A DNA stretch of 64,000 bases from Rhineura floridana (Eukaryota > Chordata > Lepidosauria > Squamata > Rhineuridae), in assembly GCF_030035675.1 (NCBI RefSeq), contig NC_084482.1, positions 71,461,120-71,525,119 on the forward strand, in the 5' to 3' direction. The notes beneath the pieces were generated by a model. That model ran no database searches. It was not told where the DNA came from and saw only the letters and a program-made list of their open reading frames with translations. The stretch's first letter is position 1; each line of letters starts with the position of its first letter. The position numbers and the translations under genes are program-made. Below, in pieces: positions 53,673-64,000 of this stretch.

Positions 53673-54871
53673 GCATTTGTTGTATATGACAGCAAACAAC
53701 TTGTTAGTAAATATCAGTGGCACTGGACCTGCGCCTAGAGATCTGGTATGTATCTTCCTGGCAAAGTCTTCCAAAAGGAGAGGGCATAAGATTTCTTTTA
53801 TAAAGCTAGGAAGAGTAATCTTATAATGCAGTGTAATTAACATAACTGTGCTGTATTTATAGGATTTTTCCAATCTAGTAACTGGTACTAAAAACAAAGG
53901 CAACTTATGTTAGCAGATAAATATCCCAAATTATTTGCACTCTAGGAACTTTAACCCTAGATTGCAAGAATTTTCCATTTTGACAGAAAGGCCTATGTTC
54001 CCTTAGTTGCTGATCCTAACCCTGGCTTTTAAAAGGTTTATGCCCAGCAGCAGTGCTTACTGAAGAGTTATCAAAATGAGGCAAGAAGCAAAAAGACAGC
54101 CCCAAATTGAATAGATGCTGAGCTAAAGAGGGGGGAAATGATCAGGATTAAGCAGTTTTCTTTTGCATACCAACAAAACCATCTGAAACGCTGCTTCACA
54201 CAGTTCTCTGTTGTCATCCTGCAGTACCTGGAAGACCCCATCTTCTGAAATAAGGCAAGGAGAGACCCTTCTCCACAGGAAGCCCTTTTTCTTCTGTTCA
54301 TCTTTTAAAACCACTGCAGTGTTGTTATTTTTTAATGTTAGCTGCCTGAGGAACATTTGTGTGCTGAAGGCCACAGGATACACATTTAACAGATAAAACA
54401 GAATGCCAGAATAAGGAACAACACTAGAAAAGAAAACCTATATATTTTAACACATATGGGTAGAATAGAAACTGAGGGTGTGGAATGCGCATTAAAAAGA
54501 TGGGGAGGTGCGGGGGAATCCAGCGAAGAGGCTAGACAGGTTAACTATTTGCTCTCCCAGCGGGACAAGTCTGCATCCTGTACCCAATTACTTTGCAGTA
54601 AAGCCCACTGAGATCCATGGGGCTTACTTCTCAGTAGACACGTACTGATTGATCTGTATCCCAGAGTCAGAACAGCTTGGAAATGTCAGTATAGGAACCG
54701 TATAGAAGTCTGCAAAATACAGGAAGAAGCGACGACGTGGAAGAATAGAAAGTGTCTCCGAGGTAAAAGCAGGTGGGGTACAGGCCAGGAGGTCCACAAA
54801 CGGCGGGGACGACTACTCGTACTTCCGATAAGAATTCATCATCATCATCATTGTCTCCAAGGCCACCAGCC
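53673..54871. other. PIK3R6-MFSD6L intergenic sequence
   Basis: No gene is seen. It contains a short palindromic-repeat remnant at about 54590-54665 (actgagatccatggggctta) and a (CAT)n run at 54838-54851 just before the MFSD6L promoter. Confidence 0.4.
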
Positions 54872-54884
54872 GTGTCCTAGCAAC
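54872..54884. promoter_or_regulatory. second X-box-like motif
   Basis: GTGTCCTAGCAAC fits the X-box pattern GTNRCC-N-RGYAAC with one mismatch in the first half. It sits on the upstream shoulder of the GC-rich promoter, about 370 bases from the palindromic RFX site. Confidence 0.4.
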
Positions 54885-55019
54885 AACTTGCCCCGCCCCC
54901 TTGGAAATCTCCACCGAACCCATTTTCACCCTCAAGGAGGAGACCAAGAGTTGCGAGCCAGGAGGGAGTCGGCGTGCTTCTCCCCAAGGGAGCACTCCGA
55001 AGGGGCGGGGCCAGCAGGT

Positions 55020-55176
55020 GAAGGGGGCGGGGCTGAGCAGACCTCGGTCTCTCTTGCAGTCGACAGGTGCTTCTTGGCGCCTGCGCAGTGAGTGTCTCCC
55101 GCTGACAGGAGGCCGGGGCTGCGCTCCGCGTGGAATAGCGGAAGAAGCCGCTCGCTCGCTGGCCCCCTCCTTTCAG
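55020..55176 (+). other. MFSD6L: probable noncoding first exon of MFSD6L (3' end 55176)
   Basis: In the GC-rich promoter a donor-like CAG|gtatgg ends an exon at 55176. The acceptor at 57719 lies 34 bases before the MFSD6L ATG, so the 5' UTR should be split by a 2.5-kb intron. The exon's 5' end is a guess, because the transcription start cannot be read. Confidence 0.4.
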
Positions 55177-55237
55177 GTATGGGAGGCCCCGTGCGCGATG
55201 TGAGAGTTCAACGCAAGAGAGACAGGCGCTGGTAGTG

Positions 55238-55251
55238 GTTGCCATGGCAGC
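55238..55251. promoter_or_regulatory. palindromic RFX-type X-box
   Basis: Reads GTTGCCATGGCAGC and matches the palindromic RFX site GTTGCCATGGCAAC at 13 of 14 positions. It lies 62 bases after the candidate donor of the MFSD6L first exon. RFX factors are known activators of ciliary and spermatogenic genes. Binding is inferred. Confidence 0.5.
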
Positions 55252-56871
55252 CTCCACAAGGTGCGGGGAAGTGGATGGGAGGCTTGCGATTCCCAGGCCC
55301 CACTTGCTATGGGGGGGGAGGGGGGCTGGGCTGGTACCGTACCTACTGCCGAACCTTAGTGCGGGGGTGATTGGCTATGGTGGGTCACGAGGAGCGTTCC
55401 TCAAAAGGACTATAGAGGTTGCTTTTTAAATAGTCGCCCGTGTGAATGGCAAAGGTCTCACGATCCCGTAAAAAGATTAGGTCTGCCTCCTTTTAATTTT
55501 GTCAAATTAGGAACAGTTCATCCCTTCACCGCTTCGGTGTGACAAAGCAAGCAAGAAATCAAGGGTCTTAATGGCAGGCAACCATACTAGCGCAGGGATT
55601 CTCCCATCTCTGTTTATTTTTAACAAGACAGTTGAGAAAAAGGTCACTACAAGCTAATGGTCAGTATAGGCTATGTATTTATTTATTATATACAGCCACT
55701 TCAGCTTTCAGAGCGGTTATGACAAAATAACACAGCATGTTTCTATAAAACAACTTCCCTTTCTCTTTAAAAAACCAATTCTTAGAAAATCCTGGACTTG
55801 GTTCTGCTCTGGCTCACTCAGTGCTGGCTTTAGACACTTCCCCCTGGATGTGAGTATAAAGTGAAATTGATGCCGACCCTAGGAATAATCCTAAAATAAT
55901 AAGAGAGACTTATGATGGCAATCTGTTATCAAATGTTAGGGCCATTGTTGGACATCCACCTCCCCCCAGCGCAGACTTGCACAAAGACTTTTTAAAATGT
56001 GTCTGGCATTCAGTCAACTTTCTTTTGCTAACTATGGGAACTTTGTGCTGTTCACTGCCCAGTGAAGCTGGGAATTCTCATATACTTGGTGCTAAATACT
56101 AAATATTCTCTGTCTTGAACTTTAAAACCCATTTTAGCAGCTCTGTTATTTCCCATAATAATTCCAACCCATATCATGTTCCTTTTCTATAAACTCAATA
56201 AAAATGCAAAATATATGTATATTATTCCTCACCACCATCACCAGAACTTCTAAAATATGCCTATTTTGACCGAATGGAAAAAATATAGGCCTGATTATCA
56301 GTGATTTTACAAATATAAGCATCAGCAATGCCCTATTGTGAACATTGAACTCTAAGGGTCTTTCCAGGCTTTTATTTCATAATAAAGTAAATGCACAGAT
56401 TTCCTAATTTGTTGAACAGAATCCAGATTTCTTTAATCAAGGAAATACTTCTGTTGTAATGATATAGTATTTTCCCAGCACTCATCCTGCAAATATTTTG
56501 TCTTCAGGAAAAGTATGCTTCTTCCCTCATTTGCACATTAATTTATTTGGAATAGAGTAGAATGTAGTTGTACAAGACATACTTTCTATGACATCACATT
56601 CCCTCCATTCTGATCATATAATTCTGTTTTGGGGTGGCCTCTAGACCTTTTGTGGATTTTAAAAAGAGTTAGGCTGAAATTCTGTGTGCAAGCTGTTTAA
56701 ATCCTATTGGATTTATTTATTTATTTACAATGACCTTTTAAAAGTCCTTCATTATATAGGAAAGGGATGTCATGCAACTGGCACTGGATAGAGTTTGGCA
56801 TGAGTATAGTGCTTTAAACTTACTTTTCTGAATCATCTGGTTCTAACACACACTTATGCACCCTAGGGTTT

Positions 56872-57300
56872 GATCTTAAGGCACATGAGGCTATCAACCT
56901 GCTGAAGCTATGCAGGTCTGGATCTGGCCAGTGTCTGGATAGATGACTGCCTGGGAACCAGGGCTGTGGAGTCGGTACACCAAACCTTCGACTCCGACTC
57001 CGACTCCTCTATTTTTCTACTGTCTGACTCCGACTCCAACTCCTCTACTTTTCTGCTGTCCGACTCCGACTCCACCCAGAATTGCTTCTTGTCAATCAAA
57101 ATTTATTTGGAAGTCGGAGTCTGTACATTTCTACCGACTCCAACTCCTCCCAAAATTGCTCCCGACTCTGACTCCACCCAACATTGCTCCCGACTCCGAC
57201 TCCACGACTCTGACTCCGACTCCACAGCCCTGCTGGGAACCGCATGTAATTTGCCTTAAGTTCCATGGCAGAAGAAAGCTGGGATATCGGTGTAAGAAAT
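56872..57300 (+). mobile_element. 5S rRNA-derived SINE, interrupted by a MITE
   Basis: The left part reads ctgctgaagctatgcaggtc and ggatagatgactgcctgggaa, resembling the 3' half of 5S rRNA (gaagctaagcagggtcgggc, atgggagaccgcctgggaa). After the MITE it resumes with an L2-like tail, cagaagaaagctgggatatc. This is the layout of SINE3-type elements. Confidence 0.6.
56959..57232. mobile_element. hAT-type MITE made of GACTCC hexamers
   Basis: Inverted ends CAGGGCTGTGGAGTCGG and CCGACTCCACAGCCCTG, with the interior dominated by GACTCC/GACTCT hexamers in one direction and a short reversed patch (ggaagtcggagtctg). It is flanked by the perfect 8-bp duplication CTGGGAAC (56951-56958 and 57233-57240). 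It lies in the MFSD6L 5' UTR intron. Confidence 0.85.
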
Positions 57301-57753
57301 TTTTACAACATAAGCAAAAATGTTTAATCAAAAATAAACCCCATTGGGTTAACTGATGATTACTCCCAGGTAAAGGTGTATAGGATTGCAACGTAAAATG
57401 ATCGGATCTGTCAAGTAAAGAAGGATTTGTTTGAATGAGTTTTATTTTGCTTTTTCATGAACTGGTAAAAACTGTATCAGAAACCAAGCACGGTAATGAT
57501 TGTGTAGTATTTTTTTAAACTGCACTACTGGTTTGATTATTAATACAACATTTTGCAGTGCTAGCAAGAGAGAACTATTCATTTTAATTTTCTTACAATG
57601 TTTGTATGCTGACAGCAGACCTCCAAGGTAGCTGACAATAAGTCAAAAGCGTTCCTTGTTAACATTTCTATTTTTTTATCCAATATTGACAAGTCTTTTT
57701 TCCCTTTATTAATTTGCAGGACAAAATTGGGAACCAAGGTGGCAACTGAAGCC

Positions 57754-59694
57754 ATGAATACAAACACTCAGTGGGATGTGAACAAAGCACTAACTCTTGC
57801 TAGCCTCTTCCATTTCCTTTACGGCGCAGGAAATGCCTGCACAATCCCATTTTTAACTCTGTACTTTCGGCAGCTTGGGTTGACTGCACCATTAGTAGGC
57901 ATTATAATAGGATTAAAGCACTTAGTCACTTCCCTTTGGGCCCCACTATGCTCCTATTTAGCAAAAACTCACAATAAAAGGAAAGTTCTCATCAGCGGAT
58001 CGCTACTGTGCTCAATTGGAGCAAGTTTGCTTCTTACTGTTGTCCCACCACTGAGCAAGGACATTGTCTATAAGTATTGTAACGTGAGCCAGCATCCACA
58101 TCAATTACTGATGGCAAACCAGATGCCTGATGTAAGTGTGAACAATCCAAGTACAATGGGTATCAGTCCTGCATCTGATGACAAAACATTGTCTAGTACT
58201 GAATCACTTGGAATGATCTCTAAGGACTTGGTTACTACTGGTAAGCCAATGTATGTAACATTCAAAATTTCTTCCACTATTAATATCCCTTCTGTGATAA
58301 ACGGTGTCAATGATGGTGGTACAGGTATACAGCAAGTTACTGATGTTCCCCCTGGTGTGACATCTGATGCTTCTGGGAAAGAAGTTTCTCCAAAAGGACA
58401 AATGTTACAGACAGCTTTTGTGAATCGGTCTGTGAAGCCAACAAGTAGCCCAACTACTGATATTATGAATATCAAAGAAAAATTTGAGGAAAATGGCTCT
58501 TCAGAAAGAAATACTAACTTCACATTTTATACAGCCCCAGTACCTCTTACAGAGACAGTTTATGTATTCAGAAACCTGTCAGGACGCTGGGAAAGAGCAC
58601 AGGATGTGAGCTCTCAGTTACTACAAGGTACTGACTTCTTGGACAGTGAGCACCAGGTCTTTCTTATGGTACTAGGTGCTGTTGTACTTTGGGAGCTCCT
58701 GGCTGCACCTCTCGGATGGATGGTTGAGGACAGCCTCTATGAGTACCTTGACTTTGTTGATGCTGCAGAAAAATATGGGAATCTTTGGATTTGGAGTTAC
58801 TTAGGAGCGTCTGTGGGAGTCTGCAGTGTAGCAATATTTGTAGATCAGCTCAGCTGCTTCTTGAGCAGTAATATCCCACGTTTTGCAGTGCATTTTTATG
58901 GCTATGCCATGTTGCTAACTTTAACATTAATTGTCAGTGTCTTTTTTCCCATTCATGTGTCCAGAAAAAATGAGCATGTAAATAAAACAGTCAAAGCTTT
59001 AAACCTGATTGGGAGCGATGGCCGAACCATCCTGTCTGCAGTTACAGTCTTCCTCACAGGGGCCATTGGGTCAACTGTGCAGAATTTTCTTTTCTGGCAA
59101 ATGCAAGACCAAGGCAGCAATGAATTATACATGGGCCTCTCAGTGGCCATTGGACTGATTGCCGAAATCCTGCTCTACATCTTCAAAAGCAAGTTGCTAA
59201 AGGCTCTCTCGGGTGGTGGCACAGTTGCCTTGAGCTTAAGCTGCCTTGCAGCTCAGCTGCTCTACTATTCCTTCCTGTGGAACACCTGGGCAGTGCTACC
59301 AATCCAGATCTTTTGTGCCTTCAGCAACGGTGCCTTGTGGTGGGCTGTGAACATGCTGGCAGATGACATTGCCACTCCTGGCACAGAGAGGTCTCTGCAT
59401 CTTGTCCTACAGGGTCTCTCCTGTGGCTGTGGAGCCAGTCTGGGCAGCTTTGCAGGGGGCTTTGTTGTGAAGAGCTTTGGCCTAGCAGTGCTCTACAGGG
59501 CATGTTCCATTACTTTAATACTCTGGTTAATCTTGTTCTTGATTGTCCAATCCAAGTTGCCACGCCAGAAACGAATTAATTATTCCCGTCTCCTAGCTGC
59601 AGATTCTAGTGATATGAGTGACTCTGATGATGATAAGGAAAGGGACTGGCTGGTGAAAGCTATGAAAGATGAGAACTTCAGTAGGAATTGGTAA
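57754..59694 (+). CDS. MFSD6L: MFSD6L, major facilitator superfamily domain-containing 6-like
   Basis: A polytopic membrane protein of the MFSD6/MFS_1_like group. The transported substrate is unknown to me. The 646-residue frame is uninterrupted in one exon, as in human MFSD6L (586 residues). The start is ATG 57754, the first ATG after acceptor tttgcag (ends 57719). Helices are visible at roughly residues 12-38, 44-70, 77-98, 301-325, 345-367, 376-401, 426-448, 458-477, 491-509, 513-535 and 545-600. Between helices 3 and 4 lies a long polar, Ser/Thr-rich loop (about 103-298) with N-glycosylation sequons NVS, NRS, NFT and NLS, so it is probably lumenal or extracellular. Family signatures are the YLRQLGL-like FRQLGLTAP, DDSLYEYLDFVDA read as EDSLYEYLDFVDA, NFLFWQMQDQGS and the acidic tail ending DWLVKAMKDE. 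The extra length over human is in the loop. The gene follows PIK3R6 on the same strand, as at human 17p13.1. Confidence 0.95.
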   Translation: MNTNTQWDVNKALTLASLFHFLYGAGNACTIPFLTLYFRQLGLTAPLVGIIIGLKHLVTSLWAPLCSYLAKTHNKRKVLISGSLLCSIGASLLLTVVPPLSKDIVYKYCNVSQHPHQLLMANQMPDVSVNNPSTMGISPASDDKTLSSTESLGMISKDLVTTGKPMYVTFKISSTINIPSVINGVNDGGTGIQQVTDVPPGVTSDASGKEVSPKGQMLQTAFVNRSVKPTSSPTTDIMNIKEKFEENGSSERNTNFTFYTAPVPLTETVYVFRNLSGRWERAQDVSSQLLQGTDFLDSEHQVFLMVLGAVVLWELLAAPLGWMVEDSLYEYLDFVDAAEKYGNLWIWSYLGASVGVCSVAIFVDQLSCFLSSNIPRFAVHFYGYAMLLTLTLIVSVFFPIHVSRKNEHVNKTVKALNLIGSDGRTILSAVTVFLTGAIGSTVQNFLFWQMQDQGSNELYMGLSVAIGLIAEILLYIFKSKLLKALSGGGTVALSLSCLAAQLLYYSFLWNTWAVLPIQIFCAFSNGALWWAVNMLADDIATPGTERSLHLVLQGLSCGCGASLGSFAGGFVVKSFGLAVLYRACSITLILWLILFLIVQSKLPRQKRINYSRLLAADSSDMSDSDDDKERDWLVKAMKDENFSRNW

Positions 59695-62600
59695 AAATCT
59701 TGCATTTCATTGTCTGTTAGCCAAAAAACAGATTTTGGAGAAATAGGATGACTTTATTAGAAATGATGCACATGGAATTTATGAGGAGCTGTTCTACTTG
59801 CAATGGGATTTTATGGTGTACATATTTGTAAAGAAAGCAATTATAAAGATTTTATAAAGATTTTATTTTCTTAAGGTTAATTTATTGCAAATACTTGTAG
59901 CATTTTTTGTTTTCCTAAAATTTAAGTTTTTGAGATCCAAGTAAAGGGGACTTTGAATAGTTTCTGCTGAAGTTAATACAGTTTTTCATCTCTGAGAGTA
60001 ACAAGAATTTATTATCTTTAGAGCCACAGCTGGCCATATTAGAGTTGCAATTCATAGTAATTTCATATTTTTTAAAAAAAGAATTCCTAGACATTAACCT
60101 GGTGCTTCTGTATATTTCACCCTCGCTTGGGCAGGAACTGCTGAAGAAAGGAATATTCTGCATGGTTTTTTTTACCGATCCAACCTTTTTATGAATACTT
60201 GAGCACTTTCAAAAATTGGGCTTGGATTCTGGAGTAAAATTGTTTAAAATCTATGTAAATTTTATTGCTGGCAAAGCACACAGTTTCCTGTAGTCAGTTT
60301 TTTAAAAAAAATCTATACTACATCTCTGATCTCCTGTCCAGGAGCTTTCATACACCAAAATCATTTTTTTAACTTCCCATTTCTGTAATCTGAGTACTAC
60401 ATGTACAGTGACCTAGAATGCACATGCAGTTGATAAATGATTCTCACTTACTTTCCTATACTGTATTAATGGCATGTATGAAAATACACTCCTGAGTTTT
60501 ATAAATTGGCTTCAGGCCTCTTATATTTAGTGAAGGCACAATAGATGGGGAAGCAATGTTTCTAGGATATATGGCTTTGCTTCACTTAGGTGGTGTATAT
60601 TGGGAATCTTTTGTAAGTATGCATAGGGCTTTGCTTAAACACTTGGCCATAACTTGGCTTGACTTTTATCAACCAAGGGGACTAGTTAACCAACAGAGGA
60701 CTACAAATCCCACAAAAAGGCTGTTTGCCTTAGAAAATGTACTCTTAACGATATGTGTGTATGTGTTCAAGAAAGACTATATTTTTATTTCATAGGGTAA
60801 TTGTGATGCAGAAGGACATTAGAAGTATGGGAAGTTGGAAGGTGACTGTCAAATCTCACACCATAGAGAAATCATTCACCTTTTACTTGCATTTGTTACA
60901 AATTTTGTAACTACAAGCAAATAGCCTCTCTTATTTGTCCAGTGCAAACTGTGCTGCTGCTAACAAGTTGTGTTTCAACTGGAGGAAGCATGGTCTTACT
61001 GCTCTACAGTTACAGCAAGATAAAAATATGTGTATAGATCCTAGAATGGAAGATGAATGAGTAGGTTTTTAAGAGTACTCTTCCTAGGAAGTGGGCATTA
61101 CTTGCACAATAAATGCATGACCAAACTAGGTGTGATATGGGAGTTCTGTAATTGGAACTCTTTTTCAAAAATCAGCCATGGGAGAGGGAACTATTTGGAT
61201 CAGGGCTGCAATTGTAAGGAGTATCTAACTCAGTTGTGCCACTCTGATTTTAGAATGACCTCCTCTCTGAGGCACATCTAGCACCATCTCATGTTTTGGT
61301 ACCAGATTAAGTACCAAATGTTGTCTTGGGCATTTATGAATTGTTAAAGTTCAGCTTAGTACTGGAGTAGGTAGCTGATCTATAGATTTTAATGACTGTT
61401 ATGTCATTTATTTTTACCAGTTATTTTTTATGAATTCTTGTTTTAAAAAGAATTTTGTTGTACCCCACCTTGAGATTGATATAAATAGGTTTTCCCATGC
61501 CACAGCCCTGATCCAGCTTATCCTCTCCAAAGCTGTTAACTAGCTCCAGAAGGTCTATGTACAGCCACAGTCTTTATGCCATATATTCCCCTTCCACAAC
61601 TAGTACTGTAGCAGCTTTGTGAAGTGGGGACTTCATGCTGGTGAATCAGCACATGAGCAAAGGCTAGCTGATGGAAAATAAAATACGTTGGGAGTTCAAA
61701 TCATGGAAAACCCTCATATCACATCTAATTTGTCTAAATTTATCAAGTTACTTTTCATGTGTTTTGCATGAATTCTAGGCATGAAATGTTGCCTTTTGGC
61801 TAAGAAAAGAGTATTGACCTATGTTTACAAATTAGCAGTTTTCCATATCTGGAAAAATGTGTGGCTGTAAATAAATAACAAGTGGTATCAAGAATTAACC
61901 ATATAAACTGTCCTTATAGAGAGCTTTGTTTAAAATGTATTTGACATTGTGGTTATTTTCTCTAGCATGTTTTCACTTCAGCAGAGATTGATAGGAAGAA
62001 CAGTATTAGGAAAATAATGGTGCTTTGAGAAGCAATTTTTACTAATTTATCAATTAGAAGATTTTTTACTAATTCTAGATTGCATATTTAACAGCTCACT
62101 CTGGTGTAAATCTATTTTTGCCATCCACAGTCTTCTGGTAAAACTTCTCTATGAAATGATTTATTCTAGTGCCATGACCATAAGCCACTGCAACCAAAGA
62201 CATAGTTTGGGGTGGGAGCAAAAACTGTCTCTTACTCTGATAATAAGCTCCGATGACCATATATTTGGAAAACGTTTTACCACTCAGCTGAGTCCCACAG
62301 TGCATCTGGTTTGCTTTGTCTATAGAACTCAGTGGCCATTGGAAATGTAATCTGTCTCTATCTGTATAGACCCATCCTTCATTGGCATAACTCTTTCTTG
62401 ATAATATTAGAAAGGTTCTCTTTCTTGGTAATATGAGAACATGGTAAAGAATGGAATCCTGGATTTTACAAATCAATACATTTTACAAATTAATAAATGT
62501 TCAATAAATTCATGAATAATCTAAGCATAAATATATATATAATTCAGCTGAATACTTACAAATAGATGTCAAATCTTCGATGTTAATTCTTAATACTATA

Positions 62601-64000
62601 ATTATGCCAATATTCATGAATTCAAATACTGAATAGGAAAATATTGTTATCTCAATTACTAAATATTACAAAAAGGTCCTATAAATGCAAATTTGACTGG
62701 GTCTTATAATATAATAAAGTCATGTCTTCTATATTTCCTCAAGTAAAGAGCATGGGTTTATTTGATCTCATACTTTTGTTATTCCAATAAAATACACATT
62801 GATTATGTTTTTCAATAAATCTATAATCTTTTTGTCTGCCCGCCCTCTCTCCTTCTGATTAAATTTGTCAGTTTCACCGTGTAAGCTGTATGTGAAGATA
62901 TTTTGTTGGAATATGCCATCCATACAACATGCTTAAGAATGTGTGCATGAGTTTGTTGCTGAAGTCTTATATCTAGTTGTAGAAATAATTTTAAAATGTG
63001 TTTTTAGGCGCATTAAGTCAGCGAGTGGCCCTGAGCAAGTGATGACTAAATATTGTTAAGTGCCTAGCTTAAATAGTGAGTAACATTAAAACCTTGGAAA
63101 TACAATAAAGACTGTTAAGTGCATGAATGCATTGAGCAAAATTCCTAGGCAAAAGTCACAGTTAATAATGGTTAAGACCCATTTATTTATTTATAGGAAG
63201 AATTTAGGCTGTAATTCTGTGCACATTTTCCTATGAGGAAGCTTAATTAAACACAGTGGGACTTCCCTCTTGAGCATACAGCCATAGAATTGCACTACAC
63301 AGGACATGTTTAACTCTTTTGTGAAACTAGTGGGCCTTAAAAGAGCTAAAGTTAGGCTGGATTATGCCACTAGCATTAACAAAATGTAAATACAGGAAAA
63401 GCAGAATTTTGTCACAAGCTAAGACCAATAGACGTTCAGACCTAACCCAGTCATAATGTTTAACATGCTGTGGGATGCTTTAGCTCTCCATCTTTATTCT
63501 TTTGAAACTCAATTTAATACCATCATGACTGAAGTGTAACTGTATGCATTTATCACAAATGAACCATATATCAGATAGTAACACAATGTGACATGAAATT
63601 CCACCTTGAGGTTGGTTCTTGAATTACATATTTTCAGCTTGGTATGAAAATATTCCATCTACAGTCAGTCCAGGTAGCTTTTTACAATTGAAGGTGACAT
63701 TCTTAACTGTGACCACTGTGGGCTCTTTACCTACAGTTTGAATCTAGCAACAGAACTAGCCATGCACACATACATATATGCAAGCCTAACATTGTTTCAA
63801 CTCTATTTTGCCTCCCCTCATGCTTCCGGTGGGCTGTCTACCTTCTATAGTTTAACTCCATATACATGCATTTATATACATACAGTATATGCTAATCCTT
63901 CATTTTACCAAAAAGACATCAAATATTTAAAATAATTTAACAAGCTAAAATAATTGCAAAAGTGTTCTAGGGGGTTTTCTGTTGGTGATGTTGCAGGCAT
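59695..64000. other. MFSD6L 3' UTR and downstream AT-rich sequence
   Basis: No further coding exon is convincing on either strand. Codon-like frames are short and lack splice signals. The only repeat recognised is a short palindromic-repeat remnant at 63200-63305 (aggctgtaattctgtgcaca and tgagcatacagccatagaat). Confidence 0.5.
61108..61113 (+). promoter_or_regulatory. candidate MFSD6L poly(A) signal
   Basis: AATAAA about 1.4 kb after the MFSD6L stop, in sequence with no visible repeat. Other AATAAA copies occur at about 61.68, 61.87 and 62.49 kb, so the choice is uncertain. Confidence 0.3.

Larger units (their letters stand above)
54872..55345 (+). promoter_or_regulatory. CpG-island-like promoter of MFSD6L
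   Basis: The only clearly GC- and CpG-rich stretch outside repeats. It contains three GC boxes (54891-54900 inverted, 55003-55013 and 55024-55034) and no TATA box. It ends just beyond the candidate first exon. It lies about 5 kb beyond PIK3R6 and 2.4 kb before the MFSD6L coding exon. Confidence 0.7.

Noticed and set aside
54877-55257. 126-residue minus-strand frame over the GC-rich promoter, possible divergent gene
   Set aside because: GC-rich shadow frame without a recognisable domain. The CpG-rich region is explained by the MFSD6L promoter.
56943-57356. Thr/Pro- and Ser/Asp-repeat proteins
   Set aside because: They are translations of the GACTCC hexamer MITE.
57727-57753. Upstream extension of MFSD6L from a TTG codon
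   Set aside because: The first true ATG is at 57754 and gives the conserved N terminus. No evidence for non-ATG start.
58101-58523. 140-residue minus-strand frame within MFSD6L
   Set aside because: Antisense shadow of the MFSD6L loop region.
1-64000. tRNA, rRNA or snRNA genes
   Set aside because: tRNA-like B boxes occur only inside decayed SINEs and the 5S-like piece is part of a SINE. No intact RNA gene was recognised.

Overview
The window looks like a squamate reptile (lizard or snake) nuclear genome. It is AT-rich, with compact vertebrate exons in long introns and a squamate-type repeat load: Sauria-type SINEs with a Bov-B tail, a Bov-B/RTE LINE, CR1 and L1 LINEs, MIR-like CORE-SINEs, a 5S rRNA-derived SINE, several palindromic hAT-type MITEs and LTR elements. 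All family names come from recognising sequence by eye, since no database could be searched.

Two host genes lie head-to-tail on the + strand. PIK3R6 (p84/p87 regulatory subunit of PI3K-gamma) can be assembled as 19 coding exons between 3237 and 49646. The exon phases all join, giving 2274 nt and 757 residues (human protein about 754), and at least one likely 5' UTR exon lies upstream (1250-1330). MFSD6L (an MFS-type membrane protein, 646 residues) has its whole coding sequence in one exon (57754-59694). A noncoding first exon probably lies in the GC-rich promoter at 54.87-55.34 kb. The same pair in the same relative orientation sits at human 17p13.1, so this is conserved synteny.

Layout: 1-3119, PIK3R6 5' UTR region with a MITE split by a LINE fragment; 3120-32859, coding exons 1-17 with introns full of repeats; 32860-47874, a 15-kb intron 17; 47875-49646, the last two exons; 49647-54870, intergenic with a three-deep nest of transposons; 54872-59694, MFSD6L; 59695-64000, MFSD6L 3' UTR and AT-rich sequence with no further gene seen.

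Intron 17 carries a composite repeat (33.90-37.13 kb), an L1 with its 5' part inverted (37.68-40.22 kb) and a 5'-truncated LINE (40.57-47.41 kb) that was itself split by a Ty3/Gypsy chromovirus fossil (41897-47261). Two solo LTRs (21415-22198 and 29682-30557) lie in other introns. Target-site duplications read directly from the sequence support most of these insertions and allow their order to be worked out.

The least explained structure is a pair of 2.6-3.2 kb composite repeats (17.77-20.39 and 33.90-37.13 kb). Both carry a GA-rich variable tract studded with ATTTGCAT octamers, and one ~0.95-kb module is inverted between the two copies.
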